A stretch of DNA of 64,000 bases, from the NCBI GenBank assembly GCA_044223515.1, contig JBGALV010000008.1:1-64000 (forward strand), given 5' to 3'. The position numbers and the translations under genes are program-made. Under the pieces are notes generated by a model, which saw only the letters and a program-made list of their open reading frames with translations, did not search any database and was not told where the DNA came from. Below, piece by piece: positions 23,809 through 33,225 of this stretch (the first letter of the stretch is position 1; every line of letters starts with the position of its first letter). The stretch comes from SHVZ01 sp044223515. GTDB lineage: Bacteria > Pseudomonadota > Alphaproteobacteria > SHVZ01.

Positions 23809-24714
23809 ATGGCATCCCTTCTCCGGCTCGGCACCCGCGGCAGCAAGCTCGCCCTCGTCCAGGCGCACGAGACCAAGGATCGTCTCGGCCGCTCCCATGG
23901 CTCGCTCTCCGCCCCGGACGCGGTCGAGATCGTGACCATCGTCACCACCGGCGATTCGGTGCAGAACCGCCTGCTCTCCGAGATCGGCGGCAAGGGCCTG
24001 TTCACCAAGGAGATCGACGAGGCGCTGCTCGCGGGCCGCGTCGACATCGCGGCGCACTCCATGAAGGACCTGCCGACGACGCTGCCCGACGGCATCGTCA
24101 TCGGCGCGGTGCTGCCGCGCGAGGATCCCCGCGACGCGCTGATCGGCGCCTGTCGGATCGCCGACCTGGCCCAAGGCGCCACGCTCGGCACCGCCTCGCT
24201 CCGCCGCGCCGCCCAGGCCAAGGCGCTGCGCCCGGACCTGGCGATCGTGCCGCTCCGCGGCAATGTCGACACGCGCATCCGCAAGATCGAGGCCGGCGAG
24301 GCGAAGGCCACCATGCTCGCGGTCGCCGGCCTGAAGCGGCTCGGCCTCATGGAGAGCGTCGGATCGCCGCTCGAGCCCGAGGAGATGCTGCCCTCGGTCG
24401 CCCAGGGCGCGATCGCGATCGCCTGTCGCGCCGGCGACAGCCGGACGCTCGACCTGCTCGCCGCGATCGACGACGAGCCGAGCCGGCTCCGCGTGACCGC
24501 CGAGCGCGAGATGCTGGCGGTCCTCGACGGCTCCTGCCGGACGCCGATCGCCGGCCTGGCCGAGATCGAGGGCGCGACGCTCAAGCTGCGCGGCCTCGTC
24601 GCCAGCAGCGACGGCACGCGCGTCGACCGCGACGAGCGCAGCGGTGCGGCTGCCGATGCCGAGAGGATCGGTCGCGACCTCGGTGCCGCGCTGAAGGCGG
24701 CCATCGCCAGATGA
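23809..24714 (+). CDS. hemC: Hydroxymethylbilane synthase (porphobilinogen deaminase)
   Basis: HemC polymerises four porphobilinogen units into hydroxymethylbilane. The 301-residue protein has LRLGTRGSKLALVQA at the start, SMKDLPTTLPDG, RRAAQ, and the dipyrromethane-attachment Cys243 in DGSCRTPIAG. It is the first gene of a heme operon. The stop overlaps the ATG of the hemD fusion by four bases. Confidence 0.97.
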   Translation: MASLLRLGTRGSKLALVQAHETKDRLGRSHGSLSAPDAVEIVTIVTTGDSVQNRLLSEIGGKGLFTKEIDEALLAGRVDIAAHSMKDLPTTLPDGIVIGAVLPREDPRDALIGACRIADLAQGATLGTASLRRAAQAKALRPDLAIVPLRGNVDTRIRKIEAGEAKATMLAVAGLKRLGLMESVGSPLEPEEMLPSVAQGAIAIACRAGDSRTLDLLAAIDDEPSRLRVTAEREMLAVLDGSCRTPIAGLAEIEGATLKLRGLVASSDGTRVDRDERSGAAADAERIGRDLGAALKAAIAR

Positions 24715-26369
24715 CACGCGCGCTCGTCACGCGCCCCAAGGAAGACTCGGCGGACCTGATCCGCGCGCTCGAGCAGCGCGGCATCGCCGTCGTCGCCGAG
24801 CCGCTGCTGACGATCAGGCCGAAGGCCGGCGCGGCCGTCGAAACGAACGGCGTGCAGGCGCTGCTGTTCACCTCGGCCAACGGTGCACGGTTCTTCGCCG
24901 ATGCGTCCAAGGTACGCGACCTGCCGGCCTTCGCCGTCGGCGACGCGACCGCGAAGACGTTGCGCGATCTCGGCTTCGCCAAGGTCGAGAGCGCACAGGG
25001 TGATGTCGAGGATCTGGAGCGGCTGGTCCGGCGGCGTCTCGATCCGACGCGCGGCAAGCTGCTGCATGCGGCGGGCTCGTCGGTCGCGGGCGATCTCGCC
25101 GGTCGGCTGAAGGCCGCCGGCTTCGAGGTCGATCGCGTGCCGCTCTACGAGTCCGAGCCGGCCGACGCGCTGACCGACATGACGCGCGCCGAGATCGCCG
25201 CCGGCCGCATCGACTGGGTCCTGGTTTTCTCTCCCCGTACCGCCGCGACGTTTGCTAGCGTGATCGAGCGTGCCGGCCTTGCCGACAGGGCCGCCAAGAT
25301 GATGCTCGTGGCGCTGAGCGACGCCGCCGCCAAGGCGACGCCGCTCAAGTTCCAGCGCGTCGCCGTCGCCGCCGAGCCGACCCAGGCGGCGCTGCTCGCA
25401 ACCGTGGACGGGTTGATCGCAAAACCGCCGATGACCGAGACGAAGCTCCCCCCCGCACCTCCGCCACAACGACGGCTTGTTCCCTTCATCATCGCGGCCG
25501 GTGTCGTCGCCGGCGTGGTGGGCGGCCTCATCGTCGTCTCGCAGCAGAAGCCGGCGACGGTCGCAGGGTCCGTCGATCTCTCGCCGGTGCTGCAGCGCCT
25601 GGACAAGATCGAGGCATCGGTCGCCGCGCTCGGCCAGCGCGTCGACGGCGTCGCCAACGAGGCCCGTCAGGCGGGAGCCAAGGCGTCGGCCGCCGCCGAG
25701 GCCGCCTCGTCGCGACCGGCGGACGCGTCGGCGCCCTCGATCGATCTGAGCCCGATCGAGAAGAAGCTGACTGCGCTCGAGCAGTCGATCGCCGACGTGT
25801 CGCGCCGGGCAACAGTCGCGGCCGACACCGAGAAGCGCCTGGCCGAGGTCGAGCGCCTCGCCAAGGCCGAGCGCAACGTCGACGCGGCGGCGCTGGCCGC
25901 GCTCAAGCTCGGCGACGCGCTGAATGCCGGCCGACCCTACAAGGCGGAACTCGTGCTGTTCGCCAATACGCCGGGCATCGAGGCCGAGGTGAAGACGCTG
26001 ATGACCCATGCCGAGACCGGCGTGCCGTCACGTGCGACGCTGATCGAGCGCTTTCCGGCTGCCGCGGCGGGTGCCGTGCGCAACGCCGATCGCGGCGACG
26101 ACCTGCTGAGCCAGACGATCGCCAAGCTGAAAGGCCTGGTGCAGATCCGGCGCGTGGCGCCCGGCGACGATCTCGACGGCAGGCTCGCGCGGGCCGAGCT
26201 GCTGCTGAAGGCAGGCGATCTCCCAGGCGCGCTCGCCGCGCTCGATGGATTGCCGGACGGGGCGGCGAAGGCGCTCGCCTCCTGGCGCGCGGACGCGCAG
26301 GCGCGGCTCGACGCCGAACGCGCGCTCGATCGCGCGACGCAGGCGCTCGCCACGCCGCGCGCCGGCTGA
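24711..26369 (+). CDS. hemD: Uroporphyrinogen-III synthase fused to a Mic60/mitofilin-like membrane protein
   Basis: Residues 1-238 form a HemD domain (RALVTRPKEDSADLIRALE, ALLFTSANGARFF, LHAAGSSVAGDLAGRLKAAG, WVLVFSPRTAATF), which closes hydroxymethylbilane to uroporphyrinogen III. A proline-rich linker, one membrane helix (about 256-277), a coiled-coil region (about 285-390) and a C-terminal mitofilin-like helical domain (about 390-552) follow. That layout matches alphaproteobacterial Mic60/COG4223 proteins, which are usually encoded separately between hemD and hemY. No stop lies between the halves, and no good ribosome-binding site precedes the internal ATG at 25431, so one 552-residue protein is expected. 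It would tether HemD to the inner membrane near HemY. Confidence 0.87.
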   Translation: MTRALVTRPKEDSADLIRALEQRGIAVVAEPLLTIRPKAGAAVETNGVQALLFTSANGARFFADASKVRDLPAFAVGDATAKTLRDLGFAKVESAQGDVEDLERLVRRRLDPTRGKLLHAAGSSVAGDLAGRLKAAGFEVDRVPLYESEPADALTDMTRAEIAAGRIDWVLVFSPRTAATFASVIERAGLADRAAKMMLVALSDAAAKATPLKFQRVAVAAEPTQAALLATVDGLIAKPPMTETKLPPAPPPQRRLVPFIIAAGVVAGVVGGLIVVSQQKPATVAGSVDLSPVLQRLDKIEASVAALGQRVDGVANEARQAGAKASAAAEAASSRPADASAPSIDLSPIEKKLTALEQSIADVSRRATVAADTEKRLAEVERLAKAERNVDAAALAALKLGDALNAGRPYKAELVLFANTPGIEAEVKTLMTHAETGVPSRATLIERFPAAAAGAVRNADRGDDLLSQTIAKLKGLVQIRRVAPGDDLDGRLARAELLLKAGDLPGALAALDGLPDGAAKALASWRADAQARLDAERALDRATQALATPRAG

Positions 26370-26374
26370 TTCCC

Positions 26375-27731
26375 ATGCGGCGCGTCCTTCTCTATCTCGT
26401 TCAGCTCGCGATCATCGTCGCGGCGGCGATCTGGCTCGCCGAGCAGCCAGGCGAGGTGCGCATCGATTGGTTCGGCTGGCGGATCGAGACCTCCGCCGCC
26501 GTGCTGCTGCTGATCGTGCTCGCGCTCGCCTGGGTTCTCGCCGTCCTGCGCGGGATCTGGAAATGGTTGCGGCGCGCGCCGGGACGCTTCGTCGAGGCAC
26601 GGCGCGAGCGTCGCCGCGAGGAAGGCTACGAGGCGCTGGGACGCGGGCTCGCGGCGGTCGCGGCCGGCGATGCGCAGGAGGCGCGGCGCTTCGCGCGCAA
26701 GGCGAGCACCCTGCTCGACGAGCCGCCGCTGACACGGCTGCTCACCGCCCAGGCGGCGCAGCTCGGCGGCGACGAGAAGGAAGCCGCGCGCCAGTTCCAG
26801 GCGATGCGCGACGATCCGGCGACGGAGTTCGTCGGGCTTCGCGGCCTGTTGGCGAAGGCGCTTCGCGACAACGACCGCGGCCAGGCGCTGGCGCTCGCCG
26901 AGCGCGCGCTGGAGCTGAAGCCGACCGCGCCGTGGCTGCTCAAGCAGACCTTCGCGCTGCAGGCCGAAGCGGGCTCCTGGCGGAAGGCGATGGTGACTCT
27001 GGCCGATGCCGCCGGCCGCGGCGCGATCGAGAAGGAGACCGCCCGCCGGGCCCGCACCGCGCTGCTGGTGGCGCTCGCCGGCGAGACCGACGATGCGCTC
27101 GAGGCGAAGCACCTGACCAGCGAGGCGACCGAGCTCGCGCCGGGCTTCGCGCCGGCGGCGGTGAAGCTGGCCGAGCTGCATGCGGCGGCAGGATCCGAGC
27201 GGAGGGCGATCAAGACGCTGGAACGCGCCTGGGCCTCCCGACGTCGCGCGCGCCTGGCTGGCGCTTCGCGCCGGGTCCGGCCCGCTCGATCGTCTCCGCT
27301 GGCTGCAGCGGCTGACATCGACACACGAGACCCATGCCGAGTCGCGGCTCGCGCTCGCCGAGGCGGCGCTCGACGCCCAGCTCTGGGGCGAGGCGCGCCG
27401 GCAGCTCCACGATCTTGCCCAGGCGCCGACGCCGCGGGCGATCCGCCTGATGGCGCGGGTCGAGCGCGAGGAGCGGGCCGACGTCGAGGCCGCGCGCGCC
27501 TGGCTCGAACGCCAGCCGATGGCCGAGCCCGATCCCGCCTGGGTCTGCAACGCCTGCGGTGCGCAGTCGACTCTCTGGAGTGCGCGCTGCGGCCATTGCG
27601 GCGCGTTCAACTCGCTGACCTGGAAGCCGCCGCCCAGGATCCAGCAGATCGACCGGCCGCCGGCGATGCTGACGCCGGTCAATCCGGAGCCCGTGCCGGA
27701 GATTCCGCCGGCACCCGCCTCCAGCGGATAG
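26375..27731 (+). pseudogene. hemY: HemY-like heme-biosynthesis membrane TPR protein, frameshifted
   Basis: The first part (26375 to about 27232) reads as a HemY N-terminal domain: two membrane helices (residues 5-22 and about 41-60) and TPR-rich helices. After TLERAW the frame is lost near 27233, and the true continuation (PPDVARAWLALRAG ... RADVEAARAWLE) lies in the next frame to a TAG at 27729-27731. The C-terminus has a zinc-ribbon-like pattern (CNACG ... CGHCG) seen in alphaproteobacterial HemY. One extra base or two missing bases explains the break; it may be a sequencing error. It starts five bases after the hemD fusion. Confidence 0.82.
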
Positions 27732-27738
27732 GACATTC

Positions 27739-28467
27739 GTGCGGCGCCTTCTTCTCCTGATCGTGCTGCTGTTCGTCGTCGAGGCGCGGGCGGGGGAGAA
27801 GGTCGATTTGGCGCTGGTGCTCGCGGTCGACGTGTCGAGCTCGATCGACGCGGAGGAGTTCCTGCTGCAGCGGAACGGCTATGCCGACGCCTTCCGCGAT
27901 CCCCGCCTGATCGCGGCGATGATGAGCGGGCGCGAGAGGCGGATCGCGGTCACCCTGCTCGAATGGGCCGGCGCCTCGGGACAGATGCAGGTGTTCCCGT
28001 GGATGATGGTCGACAGCCGCGCGTCCGCCCGCGCGCTCGCCGACAGGCTGCAGACCTCGCCGCGCCAGGTCTTCAACGGCCGCAGCACGTCGATCTCGGG
28101 CGCGATCGATGCCGGTGTCCGGCTCCTGGAGACCGTCCCCTTCGACGCCGACCGCCGCGTGATCGACGTCTCCGGCGACGGCCACAACAATGCCGGCCGC
28201 CCAGCCGGCATGGCGCGCGATGCCGCGGTGCTGAAGGGGGTCGTCATCAACGGGCTCGCGATCATGACCGACGACGGCATCCTCGACATCCACTACCGCG
28301 AGGAGGTGATCGGCGGGCCGGGCGCCTTCGTGCTCGGCATCGAGACCTTCGCCGAGTTCAAGGCGGCCATCCTGGCGAAGCTGATCCGCGAGGTCGCCGA
28401 CCTGCCCGCGCATCTCGCGCCCACCCCGCGACAGCTCGCCGCTGCCTCCGTTTCTCAAGGCGACTGA
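27739..28467 (+). CDS. DUF1194 family protein with von Willebrand factor A-like fold, exported
   Basis: The 242-residue protein has a signal peptide (RRLLLLIVLLFVVEARA) followed by DUF1194, a vWA-like domain. The metal-site motif DVSSSID matches the DxSxS MIDAS pattern, with a second acidic motif VIDVSGDGHNNAG. The function is unknown; the fold suggests metal-dependent protein binding in the periplasm. The start is GTG at 27739, seven bases after the hemY stop, so it may be the last gene of the heme operon. Confidence 0.88.
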   Translation: MRRLLLLIVLLFVVEARAGEKVDLALVLAVDVSSSIDAEEFLLQRNGYADAFRDPRLIAAMMSGRERRIAVTLLEWAGASGQMQVFPWMMVDSRASARALADRLQTSPRQVFNGRSTSISGAIDAGVRLLETVPFDADRRVIDVSGDGHNNAGRPAGMARDAAVLKGVVINGLAIMTDDGILDIHYREEVIGGPGAFVLGIETFAEFKAAILAKLIREVADLPAHLAPTPRQLAAASVSQGD

Positions 28468-28531
28468 TCCCGGTTGCCGCGTCCGGACTCCCGACCGAAT
28501 ATCCGCCGGCGATTCAGCAAAGGACATTTCG

Positions 28532-29944
28532 ATGGGCGACGCCCCCGATACCCGTAGCCGTACCCATGTCATCCGTTCCTGCGAATTCGGCGGCAGGGCC
28601 GGCGTCGCGCGCGGCGACATCACGCCGCCCGATGGCATCTATTTCCGGCTCTGGGGCAGTGCGAAGCACGACCAGCCCTCTGGCGTCCATCGCCCGATGC
28701 TGGCGACGGCCGCCGTCTTCGCCGACTCGAAGGGCGAGACCCAGCTCGTATTGCTGACCATCGATCACAGCTGGTGGCGCTCGAAGGAGGACGAGGAGAG
28801 CTTCCGCTTCGCGATCCTTAATGCATCTGGCTTGCATGCGGACTGCCTGATCATCCAGCCGAGCCACTCGCATTCGGCGCCGATGATGGACCCCGACCTC
28901 GCCGACAAGCCCGGCGGCCATTTGGTGAAGGGCTATCGCGAGAAAGTCATCGCCACCTGCATCCGTCTCGTCGCCGAGGCGCGCGCGGCGATGGCGCCGG
29001 CGACGCTCACCTGGACGACTGGCCGCTGCGGCCTTGCCTTCAACCGCAACCTGCCGTCGCCGACCGAGGATCGGAGTCTCTGCGGCCTCAATCCGTTCAT
29101 CGAGGCCGACGACACGGTGGTGATCGGGCGTGCCGCCGACGCGCAGGGCCGCGTGCTGTTCTCCCTCGTCAACTACGCCTGCCACCCGATCTCGCTCGGC
29201 GGCGGCAACACCAAGGTCTCGCCCGACTACATCGGCGCGTTGCGCGAGACGGTGGAGAAGGAGACCGGCGGCGCGCCGTGTCTCTTCCTGCATGGCGCCT
29301 CCGGCGACATGGCGCCGAGGCGGGCCTACGAATCCGACCCGGCGATCGCCGACAAGAACGGCCGCGAGCTGGGATTTGCCGCGCTCTCCGGCCTCACCTC
29401 GATGCTGACCCCGGGCATGGATCTCGTCTTCCAGGGTGCCGAGGAGTCGGCGACGCCGCTGGCGATCTGGCGCGAGAAGCCGGCGAAGGTGAACGGCGCG
29501 ATCGGCGCGCGGCACCTGACCGTGCGGCTCGAGGTCGCCGACATGCCGACGCGCGACGATCTCGAGCGGCAGATCGCATCCTGCACCGACCGCGCGACGC
29601 TGGAACGCCTCAATCGCGCGAAGTTGCGGCGCCTTTCGGTCGGTGACGACCGCGAGATGGATGTGGGGTTCTGGATCTGGCAGCTCGGCGATGCCTTCGT
29701 CGTGGCGATGCCGGGCGAGATGCACACCGAGTTCCAGATGCGCCTTCGCGACCGCTTCCCGCAGGCCAAGATCGCGGTGATGAACATCGCCAACGGCTCG
29801 CTGGGATACCTGCCGCCGGCCGAGGAGTTCGGCATGCGCACCTACCAGGCGCAGATCGCGCTCCACAAGAGCGGCTCGAACGACCGTGTACTGGAGGCGG
29901 CAACGGCGGCGATCAAGGAGATGATCGGGACGTCGCGAGTGTAA
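28532..29944 (+). CDS. Neutral/alkaline ceramidase-like hydrolase
   Basis: The 470-residue protein resembles the neutral/alkaline non-lysosomal ceramidase N-terminal domain. Diagnostic patterns are AGVARGDITPPDG, IQPSHSHSAPMM (zinc-binding His region), NYACHPISLGGGNTKVSPDY and FLHGASGDMAPR. Family members hydrolyse the amide of ceramide, but many bacterial homologues have unknown substrates. No signal peptide is evident, and the C-terminal immunoglobulin-like domain of secreted ceramidases is missing, so a cytoplasmic amidase is as likely. It ends nine bases before a convergent glycosyltransferase operon. Confidence 0.78.
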   Translation: MGDAPDTRSRTHVIRSCEFGGRAGVARGDITPPDGIYFRLWGSAKHDQPSGVHRPMLATAAVFADSKGETQLVLLTIDHSWWRSKEDEESFRFAILNASGLHADCLIIQPSHSHSAPMMDPDLADKPGGHLVKGYREKVIATCIRLVAEARAAMAPATLTWTTGRCGLAFNRNLPSPTEDRSLCGLNPFIEADDTVVIGRAADAQGRVLFSLVNYACHPISLGGGNTKVSPDYIGALRETVEKETGGAPCLFLHGASGDMAPRRAYESDPAIADKNGRELGFAALSGLTSMLTPGMDLVFQGAEESATPLAIWREKPAKVNGAIGARHLTVRLEVADMPTRDDLERQIASCTDRATLERLNRAKLRRLSVGDDREMDVGFWIWQLGDAFVVAMPGEMHTEFQMRLRDRFPQAKIAVMNIANGSLGYLPPAEEFGMRTYQAQIALHKSGSNDRVLEAATAAIKEMIGTSRV

Positions 29945-29952
29945 GACGAGAG

Positions 29953-31101
29953 TCAGCGAGTTCTTATCGCAGCGGTGACGATCTCGACCGACTTCCTCAG
30001 CCCGTCGAGGTCGATCGAGCCGGCTGCCGGCTTTCCTCGCGCCGCCGCTCTGTTCACCGCCTCGGCGAGGCGCTCGGGCGTGAGGCCGGCTTCGGCGACG
30101 GTATCGACGAGGCCGCGCGCCGCGAGAAGCTCGGCACGCGTCGTCTGCTCCGTCTCGGCACCGCGCGCGAAGGGCACGACGACGCCGCGCGATCCGACCG
30201 CCATCAGCTCCATCAGCGTGTTGTAGCCGGCCTGGCTGATCGAGAGCCGGCAGCGCGCCAGCATCTCGACGAAGTCGGGTCGTGCCGGCTCGACGATCAC
30301 GCCGTCGGGCGCCGCAGCCTTCAGGTCCCCCATCAGAGACGGCGGCAGGTTGGCGCCGAGCAGCAGGCGCCAGACGTGGTCCTTCAGCACCGTCAACGGG
30401 CGTGCGGCGAGCGCGATCCTGAGAAGCTCCTCGCCGACGGCGCCGCCGCCGACGGAGACCAGAACCTCACTCTTCCCCGGTCCTGCATCGCTTCGGCGCG
30501 TCGCCGAGGTCTCGACGAGATACCCGGTATAGGCGAGCTGGCCTGCAATCTCGCGGGCGAGCGGGAACGTCGCCTCCAGCGGGACGAGACGTGGGTCCCC
30601 GTGCACGAGGATAGTGTCGAAGCCTTCGCGCACTGTTCTCAGGAACTCGGCCTCGCGATCCGGCCGCGGCCGATGAATCAGGATGTCGCGCACCGAGCCG
30701 AACACCTTCGGCCGCGGCGACGCGGCGCGGGCGCGCTCGATCAGCGGGATGAGCTCGAAGCGGAGCGCACGCCGGCCGAACGGGAACATCTCGATCACCA
30801 GCGCGTCGGGCCTGGTCTTTTCGTAGAGATCGAGCAGCGCCTCCCGACGCCGCGCGCGCCAGGCGTCGTCGATGGGGACGTCGTTCTCATCCAGCAGGAC
30901 CTTGAACGTCTCGTCGGCGGAGCGTGCTGACGGCAGCTGCACGAGGCGCGCGCCGCCGAGATCGAGCCTCGGCACCGGCACGCCGCCCGAGGCGACGACG
31001 ACTTCGATGCCGGCGGCGGAGAGCCCGCGGGCCAGGGCCGCGGCGCGGCGCAGGTGGCCGATGCCGAGCAGGTGCTGGACGTGAATGAGGACGCGGCTCA
31101 C
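29953..31101 (-). CDS. Predicted glycosyltransferase (MurG/COG4671-like, GT-B fold)
   Basis: The 382-residue protein is a GT-B glycosyltransferase of the COG4671-like group. The N-terminus, VLIHVQHLLGIGHLRRA, is the glycine-histidine loop of the acceptor domain. The donor-side motif SQAGYNTLMELMAVGSRGVVVPF is typical of family 28-like enzymes using UDP-GlcNAc or a similar donor. The start is GTG at 31101, overlapping the phosphatase stop as GTGA. It is the last gene of a seven-gene minus-strand operon. It is a paralogue of the first gene (35286-36542), with the same IGHLRR motif. Confidence 0.85.
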   Translation of the reverse strand: MSRVLIHVQHLLGIGHLRRAAALARGLSAAGIEVVVASGGVPVPRLDLGGARLVQLPSARSADETFKVLLDENDVPIDDAWRARRREALLDLYEKTRPDALVIEMFPFGRRALRFELIPLIERARAASPRPKVFGSVRDILIHRPRPDREAEFLRTVREGFDTILVHGDPRLVPLEATFPLAREIAGQLAYTGYLVETSATRRSDAGPGKSEVLVSVGGGAVGEELLRIALAARPLTVLKDHVWRLLLGANLPPSLMGDLKAAAPDGVIVEPARPDFVEMLARCRLSISQAGYNTLMELMAVGSRGVVVPFARGAETEQTTRAELLAARGLVDTVAEAGLTPERLAEAVNRAAARGKPAAGSIDLDGLRKSVEIVTAAIRTR

Positions 31102-31664
31102 GGCGCAAGCGGCAGGTTGAGCTTGTCGAGGGTCAGGCGCGTGCCGTCCCAGGTGTAGAGATGCGCGGAGGCCGCCGCCATGCGCTCGGGCGGCTTGTCC
31201 TGCATGGTCCAGCCGGTGGCGAGCGCGTAGACCGCGCGCAGCACGCCGTTGTGCGTGACCACCACGGCCGGCCTGGTCAGCGTCGCCAGCCAGTCGAGGA
31301 GGCGTGCCTGCACCTGGCGCACGCTTTCGCCGCCGGGCGCGGCGAGGTCGAGGCCGCGCTGCTCGACCTCCTTGAAGCCGGGACGCTCGCGCAGCTTGGC
31401 GAGCGTGTGTCCTTCCCATTCACCCCAGCTGGTCTCGATCAAACGGTCGTCGAAGCGTGGCGTGAGGCCGAGCAGCGCGGCGGTCTCGCGGGTCCGCGTG
31501 AGCGGGCTCGCCCAGGGTTCGAAGCCGGCCACCGCTTCCGGCAGGCGCCAGGTCTGGGCGAAGGCGCGCCCTTCCTCCGACAACGGGATGTCCGTGCGGC
31601 CCTGCAGGCGATGGCTCGCGTTCCATTCGGTCGGCGCGTGGCGAAGGAAAGCGACCTGGATCAT
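31098..31664 (-). CDS. Histidine phosphatase family protein
   Basis: The 188-residue protein is a phosphoglycerate-mutase-like phosphatase. The catalytic RHG-type motif is FLRHAPTEWN (residues 7-16), SPLTRTRETA holds the second Arg, and VVTHNGVLRAV contains the second catalytic His. The substrate is unknown; in this operon a sugar phosphate or polyprenyl-linked phosphate is reasonable. It overlaps both neighbours by four bases. Confidence 0.9.
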   Translation of the reverse strand: MIQVAFLRHAPTEWNASHRLQGRTDIPLSEEGRAFAQTWRLPEAVAGFEPWASPLTRTRETAALLGLTPRFDDRLIETSWGEWEGHTLAKLRERPGFKEVEQRGLDLAAPGGESVRQVQARLLDWLATLTRPAVVVTHNGVLRAVYALATGWTMQDKPPERMAAASAHLYTWDGTRLTLDKLNLPLAP

Positions 31665-32728
31665 CGCGTCACCGACGTGAGGATCGCATCGAGCCGCCGC
31701 GCGGCCTCGGGCAGGTCGTGGCTGTCCTTGATGTGGGCGCGCGCGGCGGTTCCCATCGCGCGCCGTCGCACCGGATCGTCGAGCAGGGAAGCGACGGCGT
31801 CGGCGAAGGCGGCGACATCCCCGGGCGGCGTGACGAGGCCGCTGACGCCGTCGGCGACGATCTCCGGCACGCCGCCGTAGCCGCCGGCGATCACCGGCGT
31901 GCCGGCGGCCTGGGCCTCGAGCAGCACCATGCCGAAGGCTTCGTCGACCGCGGGCCAGACCAGGAGGTCGGCGGCCGCATAGAGCGCGGGCAGCGCGTCA
32001 GGTTCGGCGGCGCCGTGGAAAGTGACGCGCTCGCCGAGTGATGCGAAGGCGTCTTCGATCTCCCGGCGCGCGACGCCGTCGCCGACGATCCTGAGCCGCC
32101 AGCGCCGGTCGGCGATCCGCTTCAAGGCGGCGGCGAGCAGCAGATAGGACTTCAGCTTCGCGTCCGCCCGCATCATGCCGACGGCGAGAAGCTCGGGCGG
32201 ATCATTGGCGGCGCGCGATACGGCGAACGGCGTCGAGTCGAGGAAGGGCGGGAAGTGATGGAGCTTCTGCGTCACCGGCGCCAGGCATTCCATGTCGAGC
32301 CGCGACAGAGCCAGCACCACAGCCGCCTGGCCGAGCGCGTCGACGACCGCCTGGTGACCGCGGGCGAAGCGGCCGGCCGCACGCTTCGGTGCGACCGATG
32401 CCTCCACGACGAGATAGGGAATGCCGAGCGCGCGGGCGACCGTCGGACCGATCCAGTCGGGCGCTTTGTAGTAGAGGTGATAGGTCAGCCAGGCCGCCGG
32501 CGGCTCCGGCTTCAGGCGCTCGATGCACTGCGTCGCCTCGGCGCTGCCCTTTGCCTCGATGCTGCCGTCGCGGTCGCCTTCCGAATCCCGGCTGCGGAAT
32601 CGCGATGCCAGCATCGGCATGTGGCCGCCCGCCCTCAGAGCCTCCATCAAAAGCCGCGCGACGCGCCGGTCGCCGGATGGCGTCGGGTGATCGGGCGGCT
32701 TCAGCGGCGCATAGAAGGCGACGCGCAT
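31661..32728 (-). CDS. Glycosyltransferase family 4
   Basis: The 355-residue GT-B enzyme has an N-terminal acceptor domain (MRVAFYAPLKPPDHPTPSGDRRVARLL). The C-terminal GT1/GT4 donor motif is LVWPAVDEAFGMVLLEAQAAGTPVIAG, which includes the E-x7-E catalytic pair. It likely transfers a sugar in glycan assembly; donor and acceptor are unknown. It begins three bases after the NTF2-like gene and overlaps the phosphatase. Confidence 0.87.
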   Translation of the reverse strand: MRVAFYAPLKPPDHPTPSGDRRVARLLMEALRAGGHMPMLASRFRSRDSEGDRDGSIEAKGSAEATQCIERLKPEPPAAWLTYHLYYKAPDWIGPTVARALGIPYLVVEASVAPKRAAGRFARGHQAVVDALGQAAVVLALSRLDMECLAPVTQKLHHFPPFLDSTPFAVSRAANDPPELLAVGMMRADAKLKSYLLLAAALKRIADRRWRLRIVGDGVARREIEDAFASLGERVTFHGAAEPDALPALYAAADLLVWPAVDEAFGMVLLEAQAAGTPVIAGGYGGVPEIVADGVSGLVTPPGDVAAFADAVASLLDDPVRRRAMGTAARAHIKDSHDLPEAARRLDAILTSVTR

Positions 32729-32731
32729 CGA

Positions 32732-33199
32732 TCAGCCGGTTACCGCCGCTGCTCGTTCCTGCGCGAGCTTCATGATGCCGAAGTTGCCGCTCTGGCGGGT
32801 GGCGATCAGCTTCACCGCCTCGATCTTCCAGGATCCCGCGATCCTGCGCAGCTTGAACTCGTAGCGGCCGCCGACGGTCCACGCGTCCTTTCCGGCCAGC
32901 GCCGGCTCGACCATCGTGTGCAGCGCCGCGACCTGGGTCTCGGCGAAGGCGCTGTCGCCCTCGACGTCGATCAGGTGGTTGGTGATCAGGTGCTGGGCGC
33001 AGGTGAACTGCGGGATCACCTTCTTCCACGCATCGACGAGGTCGGGCGCCTTGGTCTTCTGAACGTCGCCACCGAACAGCGACGTGTAGTCGACTGTCAC
33101 CTCCGGCGCGAACAGTGCCAGCAGCTTGTCCCAGCGGTGCGTGTCGGTGTGGAGCCCGAAGGCGTTGAGCACGCGCGTGATCTCTTCGGTCGTCGACAT
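32732..33199 (-). CDS. Nuclear transport factor 2 (SnoaL)-like protein
   Basis: The 155-residue protein is an NTF2-like cone-shaped fold of the SnoaL_4 type: a helical start (EEITRVLNAFGLHTDTHRWDKLLALFAPEVTVDY), a HLITNHLIDVEGDSAFAETQV region and a C-terminal sheet ending in KIEAVKL. Members are dehydratases, isomerases or binding proteins. Its place inside a glycosyltransferase operon is unusual; a role is not inferred. The ATG at 33199 is 26 bases after the phosphatase gene. Confidence 0.82.
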   Translation of the reverse strand: MSTTEEITRVLNAFGLHTDTHRWDKLLALFAPEVTVDYTSLFGGDVQKTKAPDLVDAWKKVIPQFTCAQHLITNHLIDVEGDSAFAETQVAALHTMVEPALAGKDAWTVGGRYEFKLRRIAGSWKIEAVKLIATRQSGNFGIMKLAQERAAAVTG

Positions 33200-33225
33200 C
33201 GCGGAGGCTCCGGGAGGAAAGGGGA

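Noticed and set aside
23799..26009. Minus-strand 736-codon open frame over hemC and hemD
   Set aside because: It is antisense to well-supported hem genes and has shadow-type composition.
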